8,827 bases of DNA from Acidobacteriaceae bacterium (lineage in GTDB: Bacteria; Acidobacteriota; Terriglobia; Terriglobales; SbA1): NCBI GenBank assembly GCA_003136335.1, contig PLEA01000431.1, positions 806 to 9,632 of the forward strand, written 5' to 3'. The notes under the pieces were generated by a model. It saw only the letters and a list, made by a program, of their open reading frames with translations. It did not search any database and was not told where the DNA came from. Both the position numbers and the translations under genes were made by a program. This document shows, in pieces, positions 1 to 6,743 of this stretch; position 1 is the stretch's first letter, and the number at the start of each line of letters is the position of its first letter.

Positions 1-1245
1 GCGGAAATCATCCGCGAGTCCGAACTCCGCGCCAAGCTGGAGAAGTCGCGCGCCTCGGGCAAACCCCTGCGCGTGAAAGCCGGATTTGATCCGACGGCGC
101 CCGACCTGCACCTTGGGCACACGGTTTTGCTGCGCAAGCTCAAACATTTTCAGGATCTCGGGCACACGGTAATTTTTCTGATTGGCGATTTTACCGGCAT
201 GATCGGCGATCCTACGGGACGCTCAGCGACGCGCCCGCCGCTCACTCAGGAGCAGATCGAGCAGAATGCCGAGACTTACAAGACGCAGGTCTTCAAGATC
301 CTCGATCCGCAGAAAACTGTGGTGGACTTCAACCGGCGCTGGTTTTCGAAGTTCACTGCGGACGATTTTGTGCGGCTGGCGGCGAAGTACACGGTCTCGC
401 AGATGCTCGAGCGCGAGGAATTCCACAAGCGCTTTGCGGAAGAAAAGCCAATCTCGATTCACGAGTTGCTCTACCCCTTGGCGCAGGGCTATGACTCTGT
501 CGCCCTCGAAGCGGACGTGGAACTTGGCGGTACCGACCAGAAATTCAACCTGCTGGTAGGCCGCGAACTGCAGCGCGCCTACGGACAGGAATCGCAAGTA
601 GTGCTCACCATGCCGATTCTCGCAGGCTTGGACGGCGTGCAAAAAATGTCGAAGTCGCTGGACAATGCGATCGGCATCCACGAGCCGCCGCTCGAGATGT
701 ACGGCAAGGTGATGAGCATCTCCGACGAAATGATGTGGCGCTACTACGAACTGCTGACGGACGTGCAGGTAGCGGACATCGAGAAGATGAAAACCGAGAC
801 CCATCCAATGGCAGCGAAGAAAGAACTGGCGCGGCGCATCGTGGCGGACTTTCATTCGCCGGAAGCGGCGACAAAAGCATCAGAAAGCTGGGCGAAGCAG
901 TTCCAGAAGAAGGAAACCCCTAACGTAATAGACCAGGTAATAATATCGAAATCCAAGATTCTTGCCGGAACCGGAGATCCGGTTGGAATCAGAAACCCGC
1001 CTCCTGATGTAATGGTTTTAGCTCAAGATCGCACGTGCGAAATCGCGGTTCCGGTCAGGGTTGACAAGCTGCTCGTGGAGGCTATGCTCGCTGAATCGGC
1101 TTCAGACGGCGGTCGCAAGATAAAGCAAAAATCAGTCGAAATAGATGGTGAGCTTGTCGAGAAGCCGAAACTAGCGATACCGGAACCGGCAAGACTCATC
1201 GTTGTTCGCGTGGGGCGCTCGATGAAGAGAGTCGTGATCGGCTAG
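1..1245 (+). CDS. tyrS: Tyrosyl-tRNA synthetase, 5' end outside the window
   Basis: Class I aminoacyl-tRNA synthetase that activates tyrosine with ATP and loads it onto tRNA-Tyr in the cytoplasm. The frame is open from base 1, and residues before the first in-frame GTG (73) already match the family ([20 protein letters not shown]), so this is a partial gene missing about 15 N-terminal residues rather than one starting at 73. Visible signatures are the HIGH-type HLGH (window residues 37-40), the tyrosine-site stretch [20 protein letters not shown], and KMSKS (bases 643-657). The layout resembles the shorter bacterial TyrS subtype exemplified by Haemophilus influenzae. The C-terminus is an S4-like RNA-binding domain from about base 1054 ([13 protein letters not shown], then [11 protein letters not shown]). 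Oddities: about 30 extra residues separate the catalytic part from S4 (roughly bases 946-1047), and codon use changes near 920, where ATA isoleucine codons first appear. The gene converges on the minus-strand permease. The identity is secure. Confidence 0.97.
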   Translation, partial: AEIIRESELRAKLEKSRASGKPLRVKAGFDPTAPDLHLGHTVLLRKLKHFQDLGHTVIFLIGDFTGMIGDPTGRSATRPPLTQEQIEQNAETYKTQVFKILDPQKTVVDFNRRWFSKFTADDFVRLAAKYTVSQMLEREEFHKRFAEEKPISIHELLYPLAQGYDSVALEADVELGGTDQKFNLLVGRELQRAYGQESQVVLTMPILAGLDGVQKMSKSLDNAIGIHEPPLEMYGKVMSISDEMMWRYYELLTDVQVADIEKMKTETHPMAAKKELARRIVADFHSPEAATKASESWAKQFQKKETPNVIDQVIISKSKILAGTGDPVGIRNPPPDVMVLAQDRTCEIAVPVRVDKLLVEAMLAESASDGGRKIKQKSVEIDGELVEKPKLAIPEPARLIVVRVGRSMKRVVIG

Positions 1246-1286
1246 GATCAGATGCTCATGTGGGGAACGCCGTCCTCTGCCGTTCG

Positions 1287-1311
1287 GGCGAGCGAATCTC
1301 GCCTCCTTTCT
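1287..1311 (+). terminator. Possible intrinsic terminator after tyrS
   Basis: A perfect 6-base GC-rich stem, GGCGAG (1287-1292) pairing with CTCGCC (1298-1303), encloses a 5-base loop. It is followed by a pyrimidine run, TCCTTTCT. It lies 41 bases after the tyrS stop, between convergent genes, where a terminator is expected. The run contains C as well as T, so it is weaker than a textbook rho-independent terminator. No T tract follows on the minus strand, so it would serve tyrS only. Confidence 0.4.
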
Positions 1312-1353
1312 CCCCCAGCACGTCGCGGTCGAGAAGGGCTAGCCGTTAGATTT

Positions 1354-3834
1354 TCATTCTTCCCGCAGAGCCCGCGCAGGATCCAGTGCCGCAGCTCGGC
1401 GAGCCGGTAGCCACGAGGCCATGGCGGCAACGAACAAGAACAGGATTGCGACCACGCCGAAAGTCGCCGGATCGGTCGCCTGAACGCCCACTAACATTGC
1501 CCGCATCAATCGCGTGAGCACAAATGCGCCGATCAGACCTGCGGCAATGCCGATTGCACTGAGGCGGAGGCCTTGCCCAACAACCAGGTGGAAAATCTGG
1601 TTTGGCGCCGCTCCCAAGGCCATGCGCACACCGATCTCGGCAGTACGTTGCCGCACCGCAGTCGCCAGCACGCCGTACAGCCCCACCCCTGCGAGCACGC
1701 CGGCGATGATCGCAAACACACTGATCAGAATTAGCGCAAAGCGGGTGCCAGCTTGTGCGTGGGAGACGAGAGCTTCAACCGGCTGCATCTCCGAGACTAG
1801 AAGATGCGAATCCACTTCTTTCACCGCGGCGCGAACGGCGTTTCCGTAATTCGCCGGATCGTTACCGGTCCGAATCGCCCAGGAATTGACGTCGCCGGAT
1901 CCTACGAACGCATCGGTGAAGTAGACCTGCTCGCGTCCTGGTTCTGTCAGCGAGACCGCATGCTGGTGTGCCACCACGCCAATTACCTCGACCCATTCTG
2001 CCTCGGGCGTGCGGATGCGGATCAAAATGCGCTTCCCCACGGCCGATTGCCCGTGGAAAGCCTTGTTCGCAAGGGCGTCATCGATAACCACAACATTGCG
2101 GCCGGGTAAGTTGTCGGCATCCGTAAAAAAGCGGCCCGCCAATAAACGCATGCGCATGGTTTCGAAGTAGCCAGGGAGGACGATTTCATTATCCGTCGCT
2201 TGAAATTTGCCGGGGTCCGACAGAGCTTCTTCGGTGCCCCACCGTATGGGACTGAAACCTCCTGCAAGAGGAAAGGGATCCGAAGCGGTCACACTCTCAA
2301 CTCCCGGGATGGCCCGCAAACGCTCCTGGACTTGGCGGATGAAAACTGCTCGCTTTTCTGGCGCGTCAGCTCCACGATTCCCGGCGACTTGAAACGTCAA
2401 AAGCCGGTGCGGGTCGAAGCCAGGATCAAGGCGCTGCAATTCGAGAAAGCTGCGGAACATTAATCCCGCTCCGGCGAGTAGAACAAACGAGAGAGCAACT
2501 TCGACCATTACCACCGCATTGCGCAAAGTGCTTCCGCCTAAGAGTCCGGCATTTCGGCTGCTGCCGCGCAACAGAGAGGTGACTCCCGGCTTCGACGCCC
2601 GCCAAGCCGGCAGCATACCGAAAATTGCTGTAGCGGCCAGACATGCAATGGCGGTGAATCCGAGGACGACCGAATCGAGTCGGACGGTGTCGAGGCGGGG
2701 CAGATTCGATGGGGCGAGGATACGCAGTTCCTGAATTCCAATCCATGCCAGGGCCAGACCTACGAGCGTGCTTATGGCGGTGAGCAGGAATGCTTCGGTC
2801 AGGAGAGAAATAATCAAGCGCCAGCGATTTGCGCCCAGGGCCGCCCGAACAGCGAGCTCACGTTCGCGTACCGAAGTTCTTATAAGCATGAGGTTGGCCA
2901 CGTTCGCACACGCGATCAGCAGCAGGAAAATTGCCGAGCCCATGAGCGCCAGGATAGCGGGACGGACTTGCGAAACCAGATGCTGCCGCATGGGCTCGAC
3001 TCGGATGTAATATCCAGCCGTTCTTTCAATGAGAAAGTTCTTGCGCGCTTCCGCAGCCACGTTATCGGCCGCCGCTTGCGCTTGCTCGACCGATACGCCT
3101 GGTTTCAGTCTGCCCACGGCATGAATCGAGAACGCATTACGGTTGGCGGCATCGTAGCCCAGGCGATTGGCGATCCAGAAGTCCGGGGAAGATTCCTGAT
3201 CCGCCTCCGGCGGAAAGTACAGGCGAAAGTGCGGAGCCAGCACTCCGACAATGACCGGGCTGGGCTGGCCGCCGGCAAGCATGGGGTGACCCAGCGCGGC
3301 CGTGTTGCCGCCAAAGCGTCGCTGAAAATATTCGTAGCTGAGAATTGCTACCAAGGGCAGCCGCGGCGGTGGCTGCTGAGCAGTTGCGGGCGGCGCGGCC
3401 GGTTGTGGGATTCCGTCCTCCGGGTAGAAGTCGCGGCCGAAGACGATTCGGCCGCCTAACAAGCGGAAGAAATTCGTGGTGACAAATGCTACACGAGTTT
3501 GCTCCGGGGTACCGTCTTCGAGAGGAATAACATTGCGGAATGTAAAAACGCCGGCTAAATCCTCGAAAACAGTTTTCGTGCCGTCCCGCAAATCGATAAA
3601 GTCGGCATTGGAAAATGGAAGGTCACGAACATGGCGCTGGCGCAGATCCATTCCGGCCACCACCACACGGTCAGGATCCTTGTATGGAAGAGGCCGCAAC
3701 AGCACGCCGTTGGTAATACTGAAAATCGTAGTGGTCGCACCCAGTCCCAGCGCCATGGTCGCCACCGCCGTTAATGTAAACAACGGATTCTTGCTCAGCA
3801 CCCGGATTGCAATCTTGAGATTTTGCAGCACCAT
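1354..3834 (-). CDS. ADOP-family duplicated MacB/FtsX-type ABC transporter permease (first of divergent pair)
   Basis: An 826-residue inner-membrane protein with two tandem MacB-like permease units. From hydrophobicity I read eight membrane segments near residues 18-40, 292-317, 343-366, 387-410, 438-460, 695-722, 752-775 and 790-808. Large extracytoplasmic MacB_PCD-type domains lie at about 41-290 and 461-694. The internal duplication shows in the paired FtsX-type coupling motifs ERELAVRAALGANRWRL (about 324-340) and TAEIGVRMALGAAPNQI (about 731-747). The N-terminal signature GVLLRPLPYKDPDRVV and the ending LPARRAAALDPARALREE are typical of ADOP proteins. ATG at 3834 is supported by a strong Shine-Dalgarno, GGAGGT, six bases upstream. 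A proline-rich stretch (residues 143-160) interrupts the first extracytoplasmic domain. No ATPase or HlyD-type adaptor is adjacent. MacB relatives act in macrolide, peptide or lipoprotein export or mechanotransmission; the substrate of ADOP proteins is unknown and cannot be inferred here. The gene is full-length and intact. Confidence 0.95.
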   Translation of the reverse strand: MVLQNLKIAIRVLSKNPLFTLTAVATMALGLGATTTIFSITNGVLLRPLPYKDPDRVVVAGMDLRQRHVRDLPFSNADFIDLRDGTKTVFEDLAGVFTFRNVIPLEDGTPEQTRVAFVTTNFFRLLGGRIVFGRDFYPEDGIPQPAAPPATAQQPPPRLPLVAILSYEYFQRRFGGNTAALGHPMLAGGQPSPVIVGVLAPHFRLYFPPEADQESSPDFWIANRLGYDAANRNAFSIHAVGRLKPGVSVEQAQAAADNVAAEARKNFLIERTAGYYIRVEPMRQHLVSQVRPAILALMGSAIFLLLIACANVANLMLIRTSVRERELAVRAALGANRWRLIISLLTEAFLLTAISTLVGLALAWIGIQELRILAPSNLPRLDTVRLDSVVLGFTAIACLAATAIFGMLPAWRASKPGVTSLLRGSSRNAGLLGGSTLRNAVVMVEVALSFVLLAGAGLMFRSFLELQRLDPGFDPHRLLTFQVAGNRGADAPEKRAVFIRQVQERLRAIPGVESVTASDPFPLAGGFSPIRWGTEEALSDPGKFQATDNEIVLPGYFETMRMRLLAGRFFTDADNLPGRNVVVIDDALANKAFHGQSAVGKRILIRIRTPEAEWVEVIGVVAHQHAVSLTEPGREQVYFTDAFVGSGDVNSWAIRTGNDPANYGNAVRAAVKEVDSHLLVSEMQPVEALVSHAQAGTRFALILISVFAIIAGVLAGVGLYGVLATAVRQRTAEIGVRMALGAAPNQIFHLVVGQGLRLSAIGIAAGLIGAFVLTRLMRAMLVGVQATDPATFGVVAILFLFVAAMASWLPARRAAALDPARALREE
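3355..3408 (-). other. Proline/alanine/glutamine-rich linker in the minus-strand permease
   Basis: Residues 143-160 of the permease read PQPAAPPATAQQPPPRLP. This low-complexity segment sits in the first extracytoplasmic domain, just before the conserved VAILSYEYFQRRFGG motif. The plus-strand permease has only a short EGQPGGPP at the equivalent place. The insert is in frame and probably forms a flexible surface loop. Confidence 0.8.
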
Positions 3835-3840
3835 GCCGAA

Positions 3841-3846
3841 ACCTCC
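3841..3846 (-). promoter_or_regulatory. Ribosome binding site of the minus-strand permease
   Basis: The minus strand reads GGAGGT, six bases before the ATG at 3834. It is close to the ideal anti-16S complement and fixes the start codon. Confidence 0.8.
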
Positions 3847-3878
3847 GAAGCACGTGTGGCTTTAGATCGGTGCCCTCA

Positions 3879-3884
3879 TTTATA
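3879..3884 (-). promoter_or_regulatory. Possible -10 box for the minus-strand permease
   Basis: The minus strand reads TATAAA inside the AT-rich run TTGATTATTGTATAAATG, which stands out in a GC-rich setting. It would place transcription start about 35-40 bases before the ATG. I found no convincing -35 hexamer 16-18 bases upstream, so it is a candidate only. Confidence 0.3.
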
Positions 3885-4005
3885 CAATAATCAAGAATTC
3901 GCCGGCCCTTGGTTTGATCGTCAATTTTTCCCTTGCTCCCAAACGATCGACAACTGGGAAGCGAATTAAGCGTCGGGCAAGAAATTAGCGAGGTTCCAGT
4001 TCGCA

Positions 4006-4046
4006 AGTGTCCGATTCCGAACGGCCTTGCCGCGAAAACGGACACT
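4006..4046. repeat. Inverted repeat AGTGTCCG / CGGACACT, possible activator binding site
   Basis: Arms AGTGTCCG (4006-4013) and CGGACACT (4039-4046) are perfect complements separated by 25 bases. Continuing inward, 12 of 14 positions match on each side (AGTGTCCGATTCCG against AGTGTCCGTTTTCG). Each arm also begins its own weaker palindrome: TGTCCG-ATTC-CGAACG, and TTGCCG-CGAAAA-CGGACA. It could therefore be one dyad or two adjacent protein sites. Its centre is about 80 bases upstream of the sigma-54-like element and about 100 bases upstream of the predicted transcription start, a usual distance for enhancer-binding-protein sites. The repeat is seen directly; its function is inferred. Confidence 0.65.
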
Positions 4047-4103
4047 GGCGCGGGAGACAAGAAGTGAAGATCCTCTAACTCCAAGTAAATACAAAGAACG
4101 AGC

Positions 4104-4119
4104 TGGCGCATTTTTCGCT
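4104..4119 (+). promoter_or_regulatory. Sigma-54 (-24/-12) promoter-like element for the plus-strand permease
   Basis: The element reads TGGCGCATTTTTCGCT, against the consensus TGGCACG-N4-TTGCW. The GG (4105-4106) and GC (4117-4118) dinucleotides are separated by exactly 10 bases, the spacing sigma-54 requires. Mismatches fall at three less critical positions. The predicted start is near 4130, leaving a leader of about 55 bases before the ATG at 4185. The upstream inverted repeat at activator distance strengthens the reading. A chance match to such a short pattern remains possible. Confidence 0.45.
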
Positions 4120-4173
4120 GTCATGGTGAAAAACGTGCTCTCGATATTCATTCACGGAACTTCATTTTCGAAA

Positions 4174-4179
4174 AGAAGG
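4174..4179 (+). promoter_or_regulatory. Ribosome binding site of the plus-strand permease
   Basis: The purine run AAGAAGG ends five bases before the ATG at 4185, supporting that start. The resulting N-terminus (MWTQEVRFALRQLR) is the usual ADOP beginning. Confidence 0.6.
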
Positions 4180-4184
4180 CCGCC

Positions 4185-6668
4185 ATGTGGACACAAGAGG
4201 TGAGATTTGCACTACGGCAATTGCGATCCAGTTGGGGCTATGCCCTCCTGGCCGTGTTTACCTTGGCGCTGGGTATCGGCGCAAATACGGCCTTGTTCAC
4301 GGTGGTGGAGAGCGTTCTGCTGCGGCCCTTGCCCTATGCCCATGCGGATCTTCTAACCTATGTCGCGCCCGCAGGCGACGAGCCGGGTTTCTCCAACACT
4401 TCATGGCTCAACTATCGTGACATTCGCGATCAATCGAGGAGTTTTCAGACACTGGGCCTCTATGCGATCGACGTGACGGTAGTCGAAAGCAAGGATGGCT
4501 CACTGAGCGTGAGCGCGCCGCGCGTGACGCCGAACATTTTTTCGATGCTTGGCACGAAGCCCTTGCTCGGGCGCACTTTCACGGAAGCGGAAGGTCAACC
4601 GGGCGGCCCACCTGTGGTCATTCTTTCCGAGGGGCTCTGGCGGCAAAGCTTTAACGCGGATCGCGAGATTGTTGGGCGACCGCTTCGGATTGGGGGCGTT
4701 GCGAGCATCGTTGTCGGCGTGATGCCGCAAACGATGCGCTTTCCCGAGGAGACTGGTCCAGAGATCCAGAAGGCGGTGTGGCTGCCCGTGCAGCCAACGC
4801 CGGAAATGATGAAAGAACGAGGGTATAGTATCTTCAGCATTGTGGGTCAACTGCGCCCCGGAATTGGCCTAAAACAAGCGCAGGCAGAACTCGACACCAT
4901 TGCGCAGCGGATGCGCCACGACAATGCCACCTTGCTGGGCTTCTGGGTGGTCGCGACCCCTTACCAGGAACTGCTGACAAAATCTGTTCGTCCGGTGTTT
5001 TACGCTTTGCTGGGGGCATTGGCGCTCGTTCTGCTGATTGCATGCGCCAACGTCGCTAATCTACTGATTGCGCGCTGCCTGGGCCGTCAGCAAGAGTTTG
5101 CGGTGCGGGCGGCGCTGGGCGCGAGCCGATTACGGCTGATGCGCCAATTGTTCGCTGAAGGCGCGGTACTCAGCGTGTTCGGTTCCGGGCTCGGGATAGT
5201 AATGGCACAGTTGGCGATCGAGGGGGCACGTAAGCTGCCCGAAGGAACGATTCCACGCGGGGATTTCATCACGACAGACTGGACTGTGATATTGGCGCTG
5301 GCGGCCATCGCCACGCTTACGACCTTGCTGTCGTCGCTGCTACCCGCATTGCTAGTGGCGCGCACCGACCCGCAACCGGCGTTGCAGGCGGCTTCCCGCG
5401 GAATTGGCTCGCGTTCGGTACGGGGACGGGTGAGTGGGTGGCTGGTGGCGGGCGAGGTTGCACTCTCGACCGTATTGTTGATTGGGACTGGGCTTCTGTT
5501 CCATACGCTCTGGAACCTGGAACATGCGCAGCTTGGTTTTGGCGTAACCCAGGTGACTACCTTTACAGCAATGCCCGCGGATGCGGCGGGATTCGCGGGA
5601 ATGACCGTCTTGGAAGACACAGCGAACGCACCCACGTCCATGGCCACACTCGTCTACTCGCCGGTTCTGGATCGCATGCGGCAAGTGCCAGGCGTGGAGA
5701 GCGCCGCGCTGATTACAGCGCCGCCTCTCTCCGGAATGGACATGCACTCTTCTTTCAATATCGTTGGGCAGCCCGACAATCCCGCTGACACGCCAAATGC
5801 AAGAGTGACTGCGGTGAGCGGCGACTACGCTCGCGCGCTGGGTACACCCGTCCTGCGCGGGCGCATGGTGAACCAGGATGACGTCGCCACTGCGCCTTAT
5901 GTCGTGACGATCAATCAATCACTGGCGACGAAATACTTCGGGAATAAGGAGCCGCTGCAACAGCAGATCAGCTTGGGCGGCAAAGATACAGGAATGGTGA
6001 GGCCCTATACGATCGTTGGCATCCTCGCCGATCAGACGGATGACAATGTCAGCGGCGCGGTCCAGCCGCTGATTTTCATCCCTTATCAACAAATCCCGAC
6101 GACCTCTTTGTTTTACCAGGCGCTCATAAAAACCGTGGTTAGCTTTGTGGTGAAGACCCGGGACAATCTTGCGGTTGCGCCGGCGATGCGGTCGGTGTTC
6201 CACGAAACGGCTCCGAGCATCGCGCTCGACAACTTCAAGACAATGCAGGAGGTTGTAGATCAGAACATTTTCAGCCAACGCCTGGGCTTGTACCTGACTG
6301 GGGCCTTTGCGGGACTTGCCGTGATGATGGTGATTGCAGGATTCTACGGCGTGTTGGCACAACTGGTGAGTTATCGGCGTCATGAAATCGGGATCCGCAT
6401 CGCGCTCGGGGCGACCAGGCAGAACGTGGCACGCATGGTTCTCCGGCAGGCTTCAATCCTGCTGGCATTGGGCCTCGGGGCAGGAATCCTCCTGGCCCTG
6501 GCAACGGGCCATCTGGTCAGAAGTTTCTTGTATCAAGTGCGGCCGATCGATTTTTGGACATATGCAGGAGTTTCCGTATCCCTGCTTGTCATCGGCTTGC
6601 TGGCATCGCTCCTGCCGGCCCGCAAGGCCGCATCCATCGAGCCCATGCAAGCCCTGCGCGAGGATTGA
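4185..6668 (+). CDS. ADOP-family duplicated MacB/FtsX-type ABC transporter permease (second of divergent pair)
   Basis: An 827-residue inner-membrane protein, similar in plan to its divergent neighbour but clearly diverged in sequence, so not a recent copy. Membrane segments are read near residues 19-42, 268-295, 325-346, 367-392, 417-440, 700-724, 752-776 and 789-811. The extracytoplasmic MacB_PCD-type domains span about 43-267 and 441-699. Duplicated coupling motifs are QEFAVRAALGASRLRL (about 303-318) and RHEIGIRIALGATRQNV (about 732-748). Hallmarks are TLALGIGANTALFTVVESVL (27-46), LLRPLPY (45-51), and the ending LLPARKAASIEPMQALRED. The expected partner ATPase is absent nearby. The substrate is unknown: the family relates to MacB and LolCE exporters, but no specific function can be assigned. 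Transcription may depend on sigma-54, given the element at 4104-4119. The gene is intact and ends 75 bases from the convergent glgC stop; no clear terminator is seen between them. Confidence 0.95.
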   Translation: MWTQEVRFALRQLRSSWGYALLAVFTLALGIGANTALFTVVESVLLRPLPYAHADLLTYVAPAGDEPGFSNTSWLNYRDIRDQSRSFQTLGLYAIDVTVVESKDGSLSVSAPRVTPNIFSMLGTKPLLGRTFTEAEGQPGGPPVVILSEGLWRQSFNADREIVGRPLRIGGVASIVVGVMPQTMRFPEETGPEIQKAVWLPVQPTPEMMKERGYSIFSIVGQLRPGIGLKQAQAELDTIAQRMRHDNATLLGFWVVATPYQELLTKSVRPVFYALLGALALVLLIACANVANLLIARCLGRQQEFAVRAALGASRLRLMRQLFAEGAVLSVFGSGLGIVMAQLAIEGARKLPEGTIPRGDFITTDWTVILALAAIATLTTLLSSLLPALLVARTDPQPALQAASRGIGSRSVRGRVSGWLVAGEVALSTVLLIGTGLLFHTLWNLEHAQLGFGVTQVTTFTAMPADAAGFAGMTVLEDTANAPTSMATLVYSPVLDRMRQVPGVESAALITAPPLSGMDMHSSFNIVGQPDNPADTPNARVTAVSGDYARALGTPVLRGRMVNQDDVATAPYVVTINQSLATKYFGNKEPLQQQISLGGKDTGMVRPYTIVGILADQTDDNVSGAVQPLIFIPYQQIPTTSLFYQALIKTVVSFVVKTRDNLAVAPAMRSVFHETAPSIALDNFKTMQEVVDQNIFSQRLGLYLTGAFAGLAVMMVIAGFYGVLAQLVSYRRHEIGIRIALGATRQNVARMVLRQASILLALGLGAGILLALATGHLVRSFLYQVRPIDFWTYAGVSVSLLVIGLLASLLPARKAASIEPMQALRED

Positions 6669-6743
6669 ACTGCGGTAGGCTGCAGGTCGTGTGTGGTTGC
6701 ACATCCCTTCCAGGAACGGCCAACTCGGAAGCCTGCTCTCTGC

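Larger units (their letters stand above)
3835..4184. promoter_or_regulatory. Divergent intergenic region between the two permease genes
   Basis: These 350 bases separate the two divergently transcribed permeases and hold no plausible gene. They contain the ribosome binding sites of both genes, an AT-rich -10-like box facing left, an inverted repeat with 8-base arms (4006-4046), and a sigma-54-like element facing right (4104-4119). The stretch 3891-4000 shows only weak 6-base inverted repeats that I do not interpret. Because both genes belong to one family and share this region, common control is plausible. Confidence 0.7.

Noticed and set aside
73..75. GTG at 73 as the start of tyrS
   Set aside because: The frame is open to base 1, the upstream residues match the family's N-terminal helix, and starting at 73 would delete it.
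223..855. Long open frame (210 codons) on the minus strand opposite tyrS
   Set aside because: It lies entirely within the well-supported tyrS frame, is rich in His/Arg/Leu as expected from an antisense shadow of GC-rich coding DNA, and shows no recognisable domain.
2968..3459. 163-codon open frame on the plus strand inside the minus-strand permease
   Set aside because: It is a shadow of an intact, family-matching membrane protein gene; its composition is Arg-rich with no coherent motif.
3916..4001. Short 6-base inverted repeats GATCGT/ACGATC and AACTGG/CCAGTT in the intergenic region
   Set aside because: They are too short and widely spaced to distinguish from chance in this stretch.
3671..4151. 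Minus-strand open frames extending through the divergent intergenic region
   Set aside because: One runs into the permease gene out of frame, both lack a ribosome binding site and recognisable motif, and they cover the candidate promoter elements.
5087..5918. Two overlapping open frames of about 187 codons on the minus strand inside the plus-strand permease
   Set aside because: Both fall inside an intact coding sequence, overlap each other in different frames, and have low-complexity shadow composition.
6669..6743. Possible terminator between the second permease and glgC
   Set aside because: Only an AGGCT/AGCCT pair with a loop near 48 bases and a tiny TTCCAGGAA palindrome are present; no stem followed by a T run on either strand.
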